From Pseudomonas parafulva (lineage in GTDB: Bacteria > Pseudomonadota > Gammaproteobacteria > Pseudomonadales > Pseudomonadaceae), in NCBI RefSeq assembly GCF_000800255.1, contig NZ_CP009747.1, positions 1,612,001 to 1,676,000 of the forward strand: a DNA stretch of 64,000 bases. The letters are read 5' to 3'. Position numbers and translations under genes: made by a program. Under the pieces are notes generated by a model. That model saw nothing but the letters and a program-made list of their open reading frames with translations. It was not told where the DNA came from and did no database searches. Of the stretch, positions 1-9,530 are shown in pieces (positions within the stretch are counted from its first letter, which is position 1; the number at the start of each line of letters is the position of its first letter).

Positions 1-1268
1 ATGCAGTCGCTGGGCAGCATGATCAGCGTGTGCCACAGCGGCACGCCGCTGAGCCGGCAGTACAGCACCAGCATGGCCAGGGTCACCGCCAGGTAGGCGA
101 TGGAGGACGCCGCGGCCGCGCCGACGATACCCCAGTGCGGAATCAGCAGCAGGTTGAGCAGCAGGTTGAGCGCAGCGCCGGCCGCCATCATCAGCGACAC
201 CGCGCCAGGGCGGTTCTTGCCCAGCAGGTCCAGGCGCAGGATGCTCGCGTAGCACAGCCCCAGCAGGCCTGGCAGCAAGGCCAGCAGTGCGGGATAAGCC
301 GGCTGGTAGGCGATGCCGAACAAGGTGACGATCAGCCAGTCGCCGATCAGCGCCATGCCCAGGCAGGCACCGAGCATCACCGTGGCGGTCAGGCGCAGGG
401 CCAGCGGCGTCAGCTTTTCCATGCCGGCGTCCTGTTGCAGCAGGCGTTTCATCAGCGGCGTGGTGACCGCCTCGGGCACGATCAACAGCAGTTCGGCAGC
501 GGCGCTGGCCATGGCGTAATGGCCCAGTGCGGTGCTGCCGAGCAGGGCGCCGATGAACAGGTAGTCGGCGCGCAGGATCAGTTGCTGACAGAGCAGGTCC
601 GGGTGGCTCTTGGCGCTGTAGGCGAGCAGTTCGCGCTGGCCGCTGCGGTCCCAGCGCAGGCGCAGGGGGTGCTGGCGGCGCAGCCACCACAGGCCGAGCA
701 CCAGCACCAGCGCGATGCCGGCCAGCCAGCTGATCAGCGCCGCCTCGAGCGCCTGTTCGCGCCACATCCAGAACAGCCCGAGAAACAGCAGCAGCGGCGC
801 CAGCGATTCGCTCAGGCGTAGCAGGTTGAAGGCGCCGACGTCGCCGCTGGCGTTGTGCAGGGTCAGCAGCCCGCTCTTGAGCACCGTCATCGGCACCGCC
901 AGCAGCAACAGCCAGGCCAGCAGGCCCAGTTGCAGGGTGATGTCCAGCTCGCCGCCGAAGGTGCGCACCAGCGCCACGCAGGCCAAGGTCAGCAGGCCGG
1001 CCAGCAGGCAGCCGTAGATCAGCACCTGGGCCAGCAGCAGGCCCATGTCGCGCTGCTTGGCCGCCTGGTAACCCAGGGCACTGTTCAAGCCGCCGCTGGT
1101 GGCGGCGCTGATCAGGTCGGGCAGGGTGCTGAGCAGGGCGAACAGGCCGCGCTCGCTGGGGCCGAGGATCCGCGCCAGCAACACATTGCGCAGCAGGCGC
1201 AGGGCGATCATCGCCAGCTTGGTGCCCATGCTCAGCGCCAGGTGGCGCAGGTAGTGGTTGCGGCTCAT
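1..1268 (-). CDS. Wzx-type polysaccharide flippase (partial, 3' end outside window)
   Basis: Reading the minus strand from the ATG at 1268 gives an uninterrupted, highly hydrophobic frame of about 422 residues that runs off the window edge. It begins MSRNHYLRHLALSMGTKLA and continues with successive leucine/alanine-rich helices separated by short basic loops, the pattern of the MATE/polysaccharide transporter superfamily (usually 450-500 residues with 12-14 helices), so roughly 50-80 residues are missing. It should move the lipid-linked repeat unit across the inner membrane. Its ATG overlaps the stop of the upstream deacetylase gene by 4 bases, so it is the distal gene of the exopolysaccharide operon in this window. 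The family is clear; the exact substrate cannot be told from sequence. Confidence 0.85.
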   Translation of the reverse strand, partial: MSRNHYLRHLALSMGTKLAMIALRLLRNVLLARILGPSERGLFALLSTLPDLISAATSGGLNSALGYQAAKQRDMGLLLAQVLIYGCLLAGLLTLACVALVRTFGGELDITLQLGLLAWLLLLAVPMTVLKSGLLTLHNASGDVGAFNLLRLSESLAPLLLFLGLFWMWREQALEAALISWLAGIALVLVLGLWWLRRQHPLRLRWDRSGQRELLAYSAKSHPDLLCQQLILRADYLFIGALLGSTALGHYAMASAAAELLLIVPEAVTTPLMKRLLQQDAGMEKLTPLALRLTATVMLGACLGMALIGDWLIVTLFGIAYQPAYPALLALLPGLLGLCYASILRLDLLGKNRPGAVSLMMAAGAALNLLLNLLLIPHWGIVGAAAASSIAYLAVTLAMLVLYCRLSGVPLWHTLIMLPSDC

Positions 1269-2281
1269 GGGCGGCTGCCCCGGGCGATACGCCAGCCCAG
1301 CAGCGAAGGGTGGCTGGCGCTGCGCTGACTGACGCCGATGCGTGGCAGCGCCAGGGCATCGTCCCGGCCCTGGCAGATGCCGGGGCGGGTGCTCAGGGCA
1401 AAGGGGTAGTGGTGGGCGGCGATGCGCGCGCGTACGCGTGGGTCATGGTCGCCATTGGGGTAGCAGTACACCGGCAGCGGCTGGCGACAGCCTTGCTGCA
1501 AGGCGTGGTGGCTGCGCTGGATCTCCGCGTCCAGGCCGTTGTCGTCCAGGCCCGGCAGCAGCGCATGGCTGGCTCCGTGGGGGCCGAAGCGCACCAGGCC
1601 GGACGCTTCCAGTTGGCGTACTTGATGCCAGTCCATGGCCTGGGGCAGGGCGTCTGCGGGGCAGGCGTCGGTCAACTGCAGCAGGGTCGCTGAATCGAGG
1701 GTCTTGAGGCTTTGCAGGTAGTGCGCCAGGGCCAGGCTGCGCGCGGGCGTCTGCTCGGCCAGCGCCGCAGCGGGCGGCAGCGGGCGGCCGAGATCGTGCA
1801 AAGCGTCGATGAGGGCGCGTCGGGCGGGTTCGCCATGGCTGCCCCACAGGGTTTCGCCGACGCTCTCCCACCAGAAGCGCTGGCGGCTGCCGATGTAGTC
1901 GGTGGACAGGAAGATGCTCGCCGGGGTCTGGTACTGGTGCAGCAAGGCGAAGGCGTGGCTGGCGTTGTCGCGCCAACCGTCATCGAAGGTCAGGGCGAGT
2001 TTCGGGCGTTGGTCGCCACGTGGGCGGCCTTGGCACTGCAGCAGGTCCATGAGCCCGACGCAGTCGAAGTGCCGTGGCAGCCAGCGCAGCAGGCGCTCGA
2101 AGGCGCGCGGACCGACGCACAGCTCGTTGCGGTGAGGCAGCGCCGCACTGGCGTCATCGGCCAGCACCCGGTGCAGCATCAGGATCACCCCGGCGCCGCG
2201 CAATTCGGCGCGCCCTTGGGGCGATCTGAGGTAGAGCCAGCCACTGGCCTGTTTGATCCGGGTCTTGATCGGCATGTCCAT
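1265..2281 (-). CDS. Polysaccharide deacetylase family protein (NodB-like)
   Basis: 338 residues with the NodB homology signature LTFDDGWRDN near residues 95-105 (the two Asp are the catalytic base and metal ligand of the family) and a second conserved block containing HGASH near residue 235. The N-terminus has no convincing signal peptide, so a cytoplasmic or membrane-associated role is possible. It probably removes acetyl groups from an N-acetylated sugar of the polymer or of a lipid-linked intermediate. The start could be the first ATG or the one two codons on (MPIKTR). It sits 3 bases after the GT2 gene and its stop overlaps the flippase start by 4 bases, so it is translationally coupled within the exopolysaccharide operon. 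Confidence 0.85.
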   Translation of the reverse strand: MDMPIKTRIKQASGWLYLRSPQGRAELRGAGVILMLHRVLADDASAALPHRNELCVGPRAFERLLRWLPRHFDCVGLMDLLQCQGRPRGDQRPKLALTFDDGWRDNASHAFALLHQYQTPASIFLSTDYIGSRQRFWWESVGETLWGSHGEPARRALIDALHDLGRPLPPAAALAEQTPARSLALAHYLQSLKTLDSATLLQLTDACPADALPQAMDWHQVRQLEASGLVRFGPHGASHALLPGLDDNGLDAEIQRSHHALQQGCRQPLPVYCYPNGDHDPRVRARIAAHHYPFALSTRPGICQGRDDALALPRIGVSQRSASHPSLLGWRIARGSRP

Positions 2282-2284
2282 CGC

Positions 2285-3421
2285 TCATCGATTCTGGTCG
2301 GGGTTCCACTGCGTGTAGCGGTGCCCGCGCAGGAATTGCCACAGGCCCACGCACATGCCGGCCAGGGTCACCAGCACGAACGCCGCCAGGCGCAGCACTT
2401 TGGGCGGGCGCGCCGCGGGGTACAGCAGGCCCGCCAGCGCCGCGCCGTAGCCCAGCACCTGCAGCGCGAGGGTCAGTTGGTAGAAGGGCGATTGGCCGAT
2501 CAGGCACAGGTTGGCCAGCAGCAGCGGCAGCAGCAACACCGGCGCCAGGCGGCGGATCAGCTTGTGGCTGATCAGGGCGATGGCGTACAGGCCGTGGCGC
2601 AGGGGATTGAGCAGTTCGCGGCGCGCAGCCAGGCTCTGCAGACCGCCGACGGTGACCCGCTGGCGACGGCGGAACTGTTTGTCGGCCTCGTCGACGCCCT
2701 GGTCGAGGACGATCGCCTGCGCCACGTAGACGATGCGTTTGCCCGCCACCGGCGCACAGGTGCTGATGTGGAAGTCGTCGTTGACCTGCGGCGGGATCGG
2801 TTGGAACAGCGCGCGACGCAGGGCCAGCAGTGCGCCGTCGGCCGAAACCATGCAGCCGGTGCGGTTTTCCACCTTACGCACCCACGCCTCGTAGTGGCGG
2901 TAAAGGCTGTCGCCCAGGCTCAGGCCTTTGCCGGGGTCGGGGATGATCATGTGCCCGGCGCTGGCACCTACGTCGGCATCGGCGAAGGGCGCCAGCAGCA
3001 GGCCCAGGGTGTTGCCGGCCCATTGATTGTCGGCATCGGTGAAGACCAGGATGTCGCCCCGACAGTGCGCCACCGCCGTGTTCAGCGCGCCGGGTTTGCC
3101 CAGGCGCGGCAGGTCGAGCACCTGCACCCGGGGGTCGTTCAAGGCCCGCGCCAGCGCCACGGTCTGGTCGCTGGAACCGTCGCTGGCCACCAGCACCTGC
3201 AACTCGGCGGCCTGGTAATCCTGGTTCAGCACGCTGTTGAGCTTGGCCTGGATATGGCGCTGCTCGTTGTGTGCGGCGATCACCACGCTGACCCGTTGCG
3301 CGGGCAGCGCTGCGCGCCTGCGCCTGGGGAACAACGGCGCGGCCAGCGACAGCAGCAGCGGATAGCCGACCCAGGCGTACAGGAGCAGCGACAGGCACAG
3401 CCAAAAGATGAACTCAGCCAC
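2285..3421 (-). CDS. Membrane glycosyltransferase, family 2 (GTG start)
   Basis: 378 residues. An N-terminal helix (VAEFIFWLCLSLLLYAWVGY) precedes a GT-A domain with the nucleotide-binding VSVVIAAHNE block and the DxD-type motif FTDAD, followed by C-terminal membrane helices, as in processive or membrane-anchored GT2 enzymes. The frame is open upstream for another 55 codons, but that part reads the preceding gene out of frame and is Cys/Pro-rich nonsense. The GTG at 3421 is preceded by AAGGAGG seven bases upstream, which decides the start. It overlaps the previous glycosyltransferase by 8 bases. It is inferred to add one sugar to the undecaprenyl-linked repeat unit; donor and acceptor are unknown. 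Confidence 0.85.
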   Translation of the reverse strand: MAEFIFWLCLSLLLYAWVGYPLLLSLAAPLFPRRRRAALPAQRVSVVIAAHNEQRHIQAKLNSVLNQDYQAAELQVLVASDGSSDQTVALARALNDPRVQVLDLPRLGKPGALNTAVAHCRGDILVFTDADNQWAGNTLGLLLAPFADADVGASAGHMIIPDPGKGLSLGDSLYRHYEAWVRKVENRTGCMVSADGALLALRRALFQPIPPQVNDDFHISTCAPVAGKRIVYVAQAIVLDQGVDEADKQFRRRQRVTVGGLQSLAARRELLNPLRHGLYAIALISHKLIRRLAPVLLLPLLLANLCLIGQSPFYQLTLALQVLGYGAALAGLLYPAARPPKVLRLAAFVLVTLAGMCVGLWQFLRGHRYTQWNPDQNR

Positions 3422-4379
3422 GGGCGGGCCTCCTTGCGCTGCGGTTGAGCAGACTGAGCACGAAGGCCGCACCGGCGATGTGCAGGCGCAGCCAGTGCAG
3501 AATAAAGAGTTGCAGGGTGAACAGCGCATCGCGCTGGCGCAGGCTCTGGCGCACCGCCAGGGCCACGGCGGGTAGGGCGCCGCCAAGCAGCAACCCCAGG
3601 GCCAGGCCGGCGAACCCGCACAGCAGCGCCGAGAGCGCGAGCGCGTCGATCAACCACACGCCCAGCGACAGCAGCGGAAAGCGCAGCAACCGTAAGCTGG
3701 CGCCGTGGCTGCGCAACAGTTGCAGGTGACTGCCCTGGCGCCACAGCTCCTTGCCCAGCCATTCGCCCCAACTGCCCTCGAAGCCCCAATGCAGCACCGC
3801 CGGTTGGCACACCAGGCGCAGCCGCGCCCCGGCCTCGTGCAGACGCAGGGTGAAGTCCTTGTCCTCACCGGTGCGCAGGGCCTCGTCGAAGCCGCCCACC
3901 TGGACGAACCAGGTGCGGCGCATGAGCAGATTCGGCGTCGGCAGCCAGGTGCGCGACTGCACCGGCTGGCCGCCGCGCAGGGTACGGCGTTGCCAGGCGT
4001 GGGCGAACCACGGCGCCTGGCCTGGGGTGTCGCAGTCGAGGGCGAAGACGTCGCCGCGCTCCTGCTGTTGCAGGTCCATCAGCAAGGCCAGCCAGTTGGC
4101 GGGCACCTCGATGTCGGCGTCGACGAACGCCAGCCACTCGCCGCGACTGACCTCGGCGCCGCGGTTGCGCAGTGCGCCGATGGACACGCCCGGCAGGCTC
4201 AGCACCTGCGCGCCATGGCGGCGGGCGATGGCCGGTCCGTTGTCGCGCGAACCGTTGTCGACCACGATCAGCTCGCACTCCAGCCCCGCGAAACGCGCGG
4301 CCTGGCGCGCGGCATCCAAGGTCCGGCCAATGTGCCGGGCTTCGTCGAACATGGGGATGACGATGCTGACCACACTCAT
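3414..4379 (-). CDS. Glycosyltransferase, family 2
   Basis: 321 residues beginning MSVVSIVIPMFDEARHIG, a classical GT-A start. The metal/nucleotide-sugar motif is FVDADIEVP near residue 90 and the acceptor-side motif includes GEDKDF near residue 155. The last 100 residues carry hydrophobic stretches (around residues 230-275) that would anchor it at the inner membrane. The start ATG overlaps the polymerase stop by 4 bases (ATGA), and the end overlaps the next GT2 gene by 8 bases, so it is an internal member of the exopolysaccharide operon. The family is certain from motifs; the sugar transferred is not inferable. Confidence 0.87.
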   Translation of the reverse strand: MSVVSIVIPMFDEARHIGRTLDAARQAARFAGLECELIVVDNGSRDNGPAIARRHGAQVLSLPGVSIGALRNRGAEVSRGEWLAFVDADIEVPANWLALLMDLQQQERGDVFALDCDTPGQAPWFAHAWQRRTLRGGQPVQSRTWLPTPNLLMRRTWFVQVGGFDEALRTGEDKDFTLRLHEAGARLRLVCQPAVLHWGFEGSWGEWLGKELWRQGSHLQLLRSHGASLRLLRFPLLSLGVWLIDALALSALLCGFAGLALGLLLGGALPAVALAVRQSLRQRDALFTLQLFILHWLRLHIAGAAFVLSLLNRSARRPARG

Positions 4380-5746
4380 GCCTTGGCCTCCGCCAGCTGG
4401 GGCTCACGGGCCTGGCGCAGCAGCACGCTGGACAGCGCCAGCATCATCCACAGGTACTTGTGGCTGGGCGCGCTGAGGAACATCAGGAACAGCCCGATGG
4501 CCAGCATGCACATGGTCAGGTGGGTCATCAGGTCGGCGCGCGCCACATCGCCCGTCGCGCGCCAGGCCGCGCGGGCCTGCCAGAAATTGCGCAGGGCCAG
4601 GGCGATCATGCCGACGAAGGCCAGCCCGGCCGGTACGCCGGTTTCGCTGAACAGCTCCAGATAGGTGTTGTGGGCGCGGCGGTAGAGGTCGGTGGTCTTG
4701 CTGTTCTCCGGGGCGAAGGCCTTGGAGAAGCCGGTGTCGGCGTAGTGCAGCGGGAAGGTGCCGGGGCCGGTGCCGAGCAATGGGCTGTGGCTGATCATGC
4801 GCTGGCCGACCACCAGGTAAGAGGAACGCCGCCCCAGGGACTCGTCCTGGTGCGCGTTGACCCCGGACTTGAGCAGCATCAGCGACTCGATGCGCTCGGC
4901 GTAGCCCGCCGGCATCAGCGCTGCGCCCAGCGGCAGCACCACGGCGATACCGAGCAGGGCGAAGCCCAGGTGTCGGGGGCGGATGCGGGTGAGCTGTTCG
5001 CGGTAGTTGTAGAGCACGATGCCCAGGCTGATCAGCAGTACCACCAGTCCCGAGCGCGACTCGGTCTTGGTCATGCCCACCAGCAGCAGCACGCAGCAGC
5101 CAGCCCAGAACAGCTTGAGCAGGATGTGCCGGGTCTTGATCGTCAGCCACAGCCCCAGCGGCATGGCGATGGTGATCAGCAGGGCGAAGGCGTTGGGATC
5201 GAGCATGGCCGAGGCGCGGCCTTGCTCCTGGTATTTGGTGGAGAAGATGGCGAACAGGCAGGTGACGCAGACGCTGACGGTGATCAGCCTGGCCAGCATC
5301 GGCAGGTTGAGGTCACGGCCCACCAGCAAGGTGATGACGAACACGATCAGCCCCACCAGTAGTTCGCGCAGGTGGACCAGCGACAGGGCCAGGCTGTCGC
5401 TGGTCCACAGGCTCAGCAGGTACAGGGCCATGAACGGCAGCAGCAGGCGCCATTGATTGCTGCGCAGGCGCTCGCCCGGCAATTGGCGCACCGCCAGTTG
5501 CAGGGTGAGGATCAGCACCAGGCCCAGGCCGATCAGCTTGGCCCCGGAGACCAGGCTGTCCTTGAGCAAACCTTCCAGCGGTACCAGCGCCGCGATGGCC
5601 AGCAGACCCCAGGCGGGCTTGCGGTACAGCACCAGCGCACCGGCCAGGCCGACCACGGCGCCCGGGGCGAGGAAGGGGTAGGGGCTGGCCAGCAAGCCGA
5701 GCGACAGCAGGGCCGCCAGGCCCACCAGTGACAGTGGCACGATCAT
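4376..5746 (-). CDS. O-antigen ligase/polymerase family protein (Wzy-type)
   Basis: 456 residues from the ATG at 5746, which follows AGGAGG eight bases upstream and overlaps the GT4 stop by 4 bases. The protein is almost all membrane helices (about 10-12), with a large periplasmic loop holding the Wzy_C-type motif RAHNTYLELFSETG near residue 370. In a cluster with Wzx, Wzz and Wza homologues this is the likely polymerase that joins repeat units in the periplasm; WaaL-type ligases share the fold, so ligase remains an alternative. The same frame stays open for another 270 codons upstream, but that segment is an out-of-frame reading of the GT4 gene. Confidence 0.83.
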   Translation of the reverse strand: MIVPLSLVGLAALLSLGLLASPYPFLAPGAVVGLAGALVLYRKPAWGLLAIAALVPLEGLLKDSLVSGAKLIGLGLVLILTLQLAVRQLPGERLRSNQWRLLLPFMALYLLSLWTSDSLALSLVHLRELLVGLIVFVITLLVGRDLNLPMLARLITVSVCVTCLFAIFSTKYQEQGRASAMLDPNAFALLITIAMPLGLWLTIKTRHILLKLFWAGCCVLLLVGMTKTESRSGLVVLLISLGIVLYNYREQLTRIRPRHLGFALLGIAVVLPLGAALMPAGYAERIESLMLLKSGVNAHQDESLGRRSSYLVVGQRMISHSPLLGTGPGTFPLHYADTGFSKAFAPENSKTTDLYRRAHNTYLELFSETGVPAGLAFVGMIALALRNFWQARAAWRATGDVARADLMTHLTMCMLAIGLFLMFLSAPSHKYLWMMLALSSVLLRQAREPQLAEAKA

Positions 5747-6861
5747 GCGACGACCTCCTGGGTGGCGCCCCGGTACACCAAGGCCCAGTGCTGGGCCAGG
5801 GTGGGCAGGTGATGGCGCTCGCGTTGGGTCTGGCGGGCGCGGGCGACCAGTTCCTCGGCCTGCTGCGGGTCGTCCAGCAGGGCGTGCAGGTGAGCGCCCA
5901 GTTCCTCGACCGCGAGCGGCGCGGCGAGCAGGCCGCTGCGCCCGTGCTCGATCACGTCTGGGATGCCACCGACGCCGAACGCCACCACCGGTACGCCGTC
6001 CTGCATGGCTTCGAGCAGGATCATCGGCGTGCCTTCGGTGCGCGAGCTGATCACCAGGGCATCCAGGCGCTGCATCCAGGCCTGCATGTCGTGCTGGAAA
6101 CCGGGCAGGGTGATGCGTTCGCCGAGCCCGGCTGCGTCGATGCGTGCCTGCAAAACGGTGCGCTCCGGGCCTTCGCCGAGCATCACCGCGTGCACGTGCG
6201 GCTGGCGTTGGCACAGCGGGATCAGCGCGTCGAGGAACAGGTCCGGGCCTTTCTCGCTGGACAGCCGGCCGACGTAGCCAGCCAGCCAGTGATCCGTGCG
6301 TGCGCTGTGTCCATGCGCTTGGACGCGCTCCTGGGGCGCGCCCGCGCTGACGGGCTCCGGCAGGCCGTTGGGGATCACTTGAATCTTGCTGGCGGCCACC
6401 CCGGCCTGGCGGTGAATGCGGGCGATGCTCTGGGCCACGCACACCACGGTGGTGACCGTCGGGGTGCGGCACAGTTGCAGACTCAGCCAGGTGTAGAAGC
6501 GCTGCTTGCGGCTGCGCGGGGTGAAGCCGTGCTGGGTGGTCACCAAGGGCAAGCGCCAAACTGTGGCCGCCAGCCAGCCGAACAGCAGCCCCTTGAAGTT
6601 GTGGCTATTGAGCAACGGCCGGGCGCCGCGCTGCGCCGACACCACCCTGAGCACCTCGCCCAGGCCGTTGCACACCTGGCACTGGACACCGGCCTGGCGA
6701 AAGCGCGCCAGCAAGGCGTCCGGCGCGCCGAGGAACAGCACCTGGTGCCTGCCAGGGGTGGCCAGGCAGTGGTCCAGGAGCATGCGCTCGGCGCCGTAGA
6801 ACCCGCCGCTGCCGAGCAGGTGCAGGATCGGCCGGCCAGCGGCAGTTAGAGCGGCGTTCAA
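5743..6861 (-). CDS. Glycosyltransferase, family 4 (group 1), TTG start
   Basis: About 372 residues. The N-terminal half has the donor/acceptor loop HLLGSGGFYGAERM, and the C-terminal half has the GT-B signatures GRLSSEKGPDLFLDAL and the EX7E-type block EGTPMILLEAMQDGVPVV with IPDVIEHGRSGLL. No ATG is available near the N-terminus: either TTG 6861, whose TTGA overlaps the copolymerase stop exactly like the ATGA overlaps elsewhere in this operon, or TTG 6873 four codons earlier could start it. Neither has a clear Shine-Dalgarno sequence. It is inferred to be a cytoplasmic retaining glycosyltransferase acting on the lipid-linked repeat unit. Confidence 0.83.
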   Translation of the reverse strand: MNAALTAAGRPILHLLGSGGFYGAERMLLDHCLATPGRHQVLFLGAPDALLARFRQAGVQCQVCNGLGEVLRVVSAQRGARPLLNSHNFKGLLFGWLAATVWRLPLVTTQHGFTPRSRKQRFYTWLSLQLCRTPTVTTVVCVAQSIARIHRQAGVAASKIQVIPNGLPEPVSAGAPQERVQAHGHSARTDHWLAGYVGRLSSEKGPDLFLDALIPLCQRQPHVHAVMLGEGPERTVLQARIDAAGLGERITLPGFQHDMQAWMQRLDALVISSRTEGTPMILLEAMQDGVPVVAFGVGGIPDVIEHGRSGLLAAPLAVEELGAHLHALLDDPQQAEELVARARQTQRERHHLPTLAQHWALVYRGATQEVVA

Positions 6862-8432
6862 TGCCGCACCCAATGCAGCAGGCGCGGCAACGACCAGCCT
6901 TTATGCGGATTGGGCTGCGCCGGGTTCTGGTCGTTGATCACCAGCAGCACCGGCAGGTTCAGCGCCTGGCCGATCTGCGCCGGGTGCTTGAAGCGGTGGT
7001 CGAAGAACTCTTTGACGTAGACCAGGGCAATGGCCAGCAACAGCCCGGTGACCAGACCGAACGGAATGATCAGGCCCGGTTTCGGGAACGAGGCATTGGC
7101 CGGCTCGTAGGGCGCGCTGAGAATCCGCGCATTGGACTGGCTGCCGTCGAGCAGGCCCTGGCCACGGCTTTCCTCGTAGCGCTGGGCATAGGTGGAAAAG
7201 GCCTTGTGCAGGGCGTCGATCTCGGTGTCGAGCTGGCGGGTCTTGCTCTGGGTTTCACGCAGTTCGGTGATGCGCTGCTTGTAGTCGGCGATGCGCTGGG
7301 TCTTCTGGTCGATCACCTGCTGGGTCACGGCCAGGTCCTGCTGGCGTTCGCGGATGCGGTTCTCGACGATCTTCAGAAATTGCGCGCGCAGTTGGGCGAT
7401 CTGCTGGCGGGCGATGACCATTTGCTCGGCGCCGGGCTGGAACACCGTAGCGTCGCCGTTGTAGCGGGCCAGTTGGGTGGTCAGTTGCTCGCCCAGTTGC
7501 TTGATCTCACGGTCTTCGAAGGCGATGTTGTCGACCGTGGTGGTGAAGGTGTAGGGGAAGGCGTAATCGGCCATCTTCGCCTTGCTCGCCGAGGCCAGCG
7601 CCGTTTGCAGGTAGTCCAGCCACTGCTGGTTTTCCAACTGGCGATCACGTTGCAGGTTGAGCGCCTGTTCCTCGGTGTTGATCGCGTTGAGGCGGAAGGT
7701 GATTTCCTCTTTGGGATCGGACGAGGCCACGGCCGTCAGCAGGCCCAGGCGCTGGCCTTCGAGGTCGTCCAGACGCGCCTGGTAGTGCAGTTTCTTCTGC
7801 TCGTAGAAGGTCTCGGGCAGTTCGTTGGACTGCAGGTCCTGGCGGTTCTTCAGAAAGTTGTCCAGCAGACGTGCGACGAACAGGGTGCCGACATGGGCGT
7901 CGTCGGCGCTGTAGGTGATGGAGATGACGTTGGAGCCGGGCAGGGTTTCCACCTTCAGGTCCTTGACCGCCTGGTCGGTGAGGTCGTCGAGCTGGGTGTC
8001 GCGCTCGTCGGCCACGTTCTTGCCCAGCGCCCGTTGCAACGGCTCGATCACAGCATGGCGCAGCGGGTCGATCAGGGTCCGGCGCAGCAGGCCCGGCTCC
8101 ACCGGATACTGGCCTTCCTGGCGCAACTGGCCGATGGTCTGGCGGATCAGCGTGGGCGAGCGCAGGATGTTGCTTTCGGTCTCCATGTCGGCCAGCGACG
8201 GCGGGATGAACTGGTCCGCCTGCTGCGCCAGGGACGAGCTGGTGTCGCTCTGCGACAGCTTCTTGGACTGGACGATGACCTCGGCGGTGATGTCGAAGCT
8301 CTGCTTGAGCACCAGCGGCAGGATCAGCGCGATCACCGCGAAGATCAGGAACACCCGTTTCACCAACTGGCGGTTGGCGAAGAAGATGCGGAAGAACTCG
8401 TGCACGTAGTTCTCTTTCGGTTGCGTGGTCAT
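6858..8432 (-). CDS. Chain-length determinant / polysaccharide copolymerase (Wzz/GNVR type)
   Basis: About 524 residues with a helix near residues 25-45 (RVFLIFAVIALILPLVL), a long periplasmic coiled-coil region, and a second helix near residues 460-480 ending in the proline-rich segment NASFPKPGLIIPFG typical of Wzz/GNVR copolymerases. It should control polymer length and bridge the polymerase to the exporter. The autokinase domain fused to many such proteins is absent; a separate ATPase-like gene lies two genes upstream. Two starts are possible: ATG 8453, overlapping the exporter stop as ATGA, and ATG 8432, which has GGAG five bases before it and is preferred here. Confidence 0.87.
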   Translation of the reverse strand: MTTQPKENYVHEFFRIFFANRQLVKRVFLIFAVIALILPLVLKQSFDITAEVIVQSKKLSQSDTSSSLAQQADQFIPPSLADMETESNILRSPTLIRQTIGQLRQEGQYPVEPGLLRRTLIDPLRHAVIEPLQRALGKNVADERDTQLDDLTDQAVKDLKVETLPGSNVISITYSADDAHVGTLFVARLLDNFLKNRQDLQSNELPETFYEQKKLHYQARLDDLEGQRLGLLTAVASSDPKEEITFRLNAINTEEQALNLQRDRQLENQQWLDYLQTALASASKAKMADYAFPYTFTTTVDNIAFEDREIKQLGEQLTTQLARYNGDATVFQPGAEQMVIARQQIAQLRAQFLKIVENRIRERQQDLAVTQQVIDQKTQRIADYKQRITELRETQSKTRQLDTEIDALHKAFSTYAQRYEESRGQGLLDGSQSNARILSAPYEPANASFPKPGLIIPFGLVTGLLLAIALVYVKEFFDHRFKHPAQIGQALNLPVLLVINDQNPAQPNPHKGWSLPRLLHWVRH

Positions 8433-8449
8433 GGTGGCTCCGTCCCCGG

Positions 8450-9517
8450 TCATTGGCCTGATGCCGCGCCATTGGCGGTTGAACTGCGGCGGTCGTTGTT
8501 GTCCTTGTTGTCCAGTCGGTAGCCGAAGCTCACGCCGATACCCTGGAACAGGATCACGTCAGCCAGTTGGCGCGACAGCTCGCCGGCGCTGGCCAGGGCG
8601 GTCTTGGGCACGTAGAGCATGTCTTCGGGCTGCAGGTAGGCGATGCTCTGGCTCTTGCCCGACAGGGCCTGGTCGACGTCGTACTGGTAAGCCTGCACGG
8701 TGTTGCCGGTGCGGCGCATGATCATCACCGAGCCGAGCTTGGCCTTGATCGTCGGGCCGCGGGCCAGGGTCAGCGCTTCGAGCACTGACACCGGACGGCG
8801 GATCTCGAACGCCCCAGGCTGGCCGACTTCGCCGAGCACGTAGATTTCGTTGGCGGCCGTGGACTTGAGCAGCACATCCACGCTCATGCGTCCCGGCAAC
8901 TGCGCGTAGCGCTCGTTGAGGTAGTCGCGCAACTGGTTGACGGTCATGCCTTGCAGCGGCACCGAGCCGATTTCCGGGAAGGTCGCGCGGCCGTCGTTGC
9001 CCACGGTGATGTCGCGGCTCATGCCGGTGCCCGGATGGGTGAGGGCGTTCTTCAGGTTGATCTCGTCGGTCATGGGGCTGAGCACCCGTACCGTCACCTG
9101 GTCGCGGTTGGGCTTGAACACGCGCTTGTCGTTGTAGGCCTGGCGAATGGCGTTCTCGGCGTCGCTCGGGGTCAGGCCTTCGACGCGCACCGAGGCGTTG
9201 GTCGAGGGCAGGGTGATGCTGCCGTCGGGCTGCACCAGTTGCTGGCCGTTGAGGCTGCTGGCGGCCATGAAACTCAGGTCCAGGGTGTCACCGGACTGGA
9301 TGCGGTAGACCCCGGCGGTGCGGTTGCTGACATGGAAGATCACTTCCAGCACGTCCTGCGGGCGCAGCACCTGTTCGCGCCGGGCCACCTCGGTGGCCTG
9401 GTTCTCGGTCGGCGGGGCGGTGAGGATCTGCACCGGCATCTGCCGGCCCTGCGGGCTGCTGCAAGCGGCCAGGGCCAGCACGCACAGGGCAATCGTGGGG
9501 TATCTCAGGGCGATCAT
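8450..9517 (-). CDS. Polysaccharide export outer-membrane lipoprotein (Wza-type)
   Basis: 355 residues starting with a lipoprotein signal peptide whose lipobox is LAAC, Cys at residue 19. The body holds the polysaccharide-export (PES) domain (LRPQDVLEVIFHV, residues about 50-150) and SLBB-like repeats with the motif YVLGEVGQPGAFE near residue 240. A C-terminal amphipathic segment of the kind that forms the Wza pore may lie around residues 300-340 (QLADVILFQGIGVSFGY). It is expected to form the outer-membrane channel for the polymer. The stop overlaps the first possible start of the copolymerase gene by 4 bases, consistent with the exporter and copolymerase working as one complex. Confidence 0.88.
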   Translation of the reverse strand: MIALRYPTIALCVLALAACSSPQGRQMPVQILTAPPTENQATEVARREQVLRPQDVLEVIFHVSNRTAGVYRIQSGDTLDLSFMAASSLNGQQLVQPDGSITLPSTNASVRVEGLTPSDAENAIRQAYNDKRVFKPNRDQVTVRVLSPMTDEINLKNALTHPGTGMSRDITVGNDGRATFPEIGSVPLQGMTVNQLRDYLNERYAQLPGRMSVDVLLKSTAANEIYVLGEVGQPGAFEIRRPVSVLEALTLARGPTIKAKLGSVMIMRRTGNTVQAYQYDVDQALSGKSQSIAYLQPEDMLYVPKTALASAGELSRQLADVILFQGIGVSFGYRLDNKDNNDRRSSTANGAASGQ

Positions 9518-9530
9518 CGTGTGCGTCCTC

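Noticed and set aside
2154..2507. Frames on both strands inside the exopolysaccharide glycosyltransferases
   Set aside because: All are shadows of genes with intact glycosyltransferase motifs.
5747..6559. N-terminal extension of the polymerase by 270 residues
   Set aside because: This part reads the GT4 gene out of frame and is Arg/Pro-rich; a strong ribosome-binding site sits at ATG 5746.
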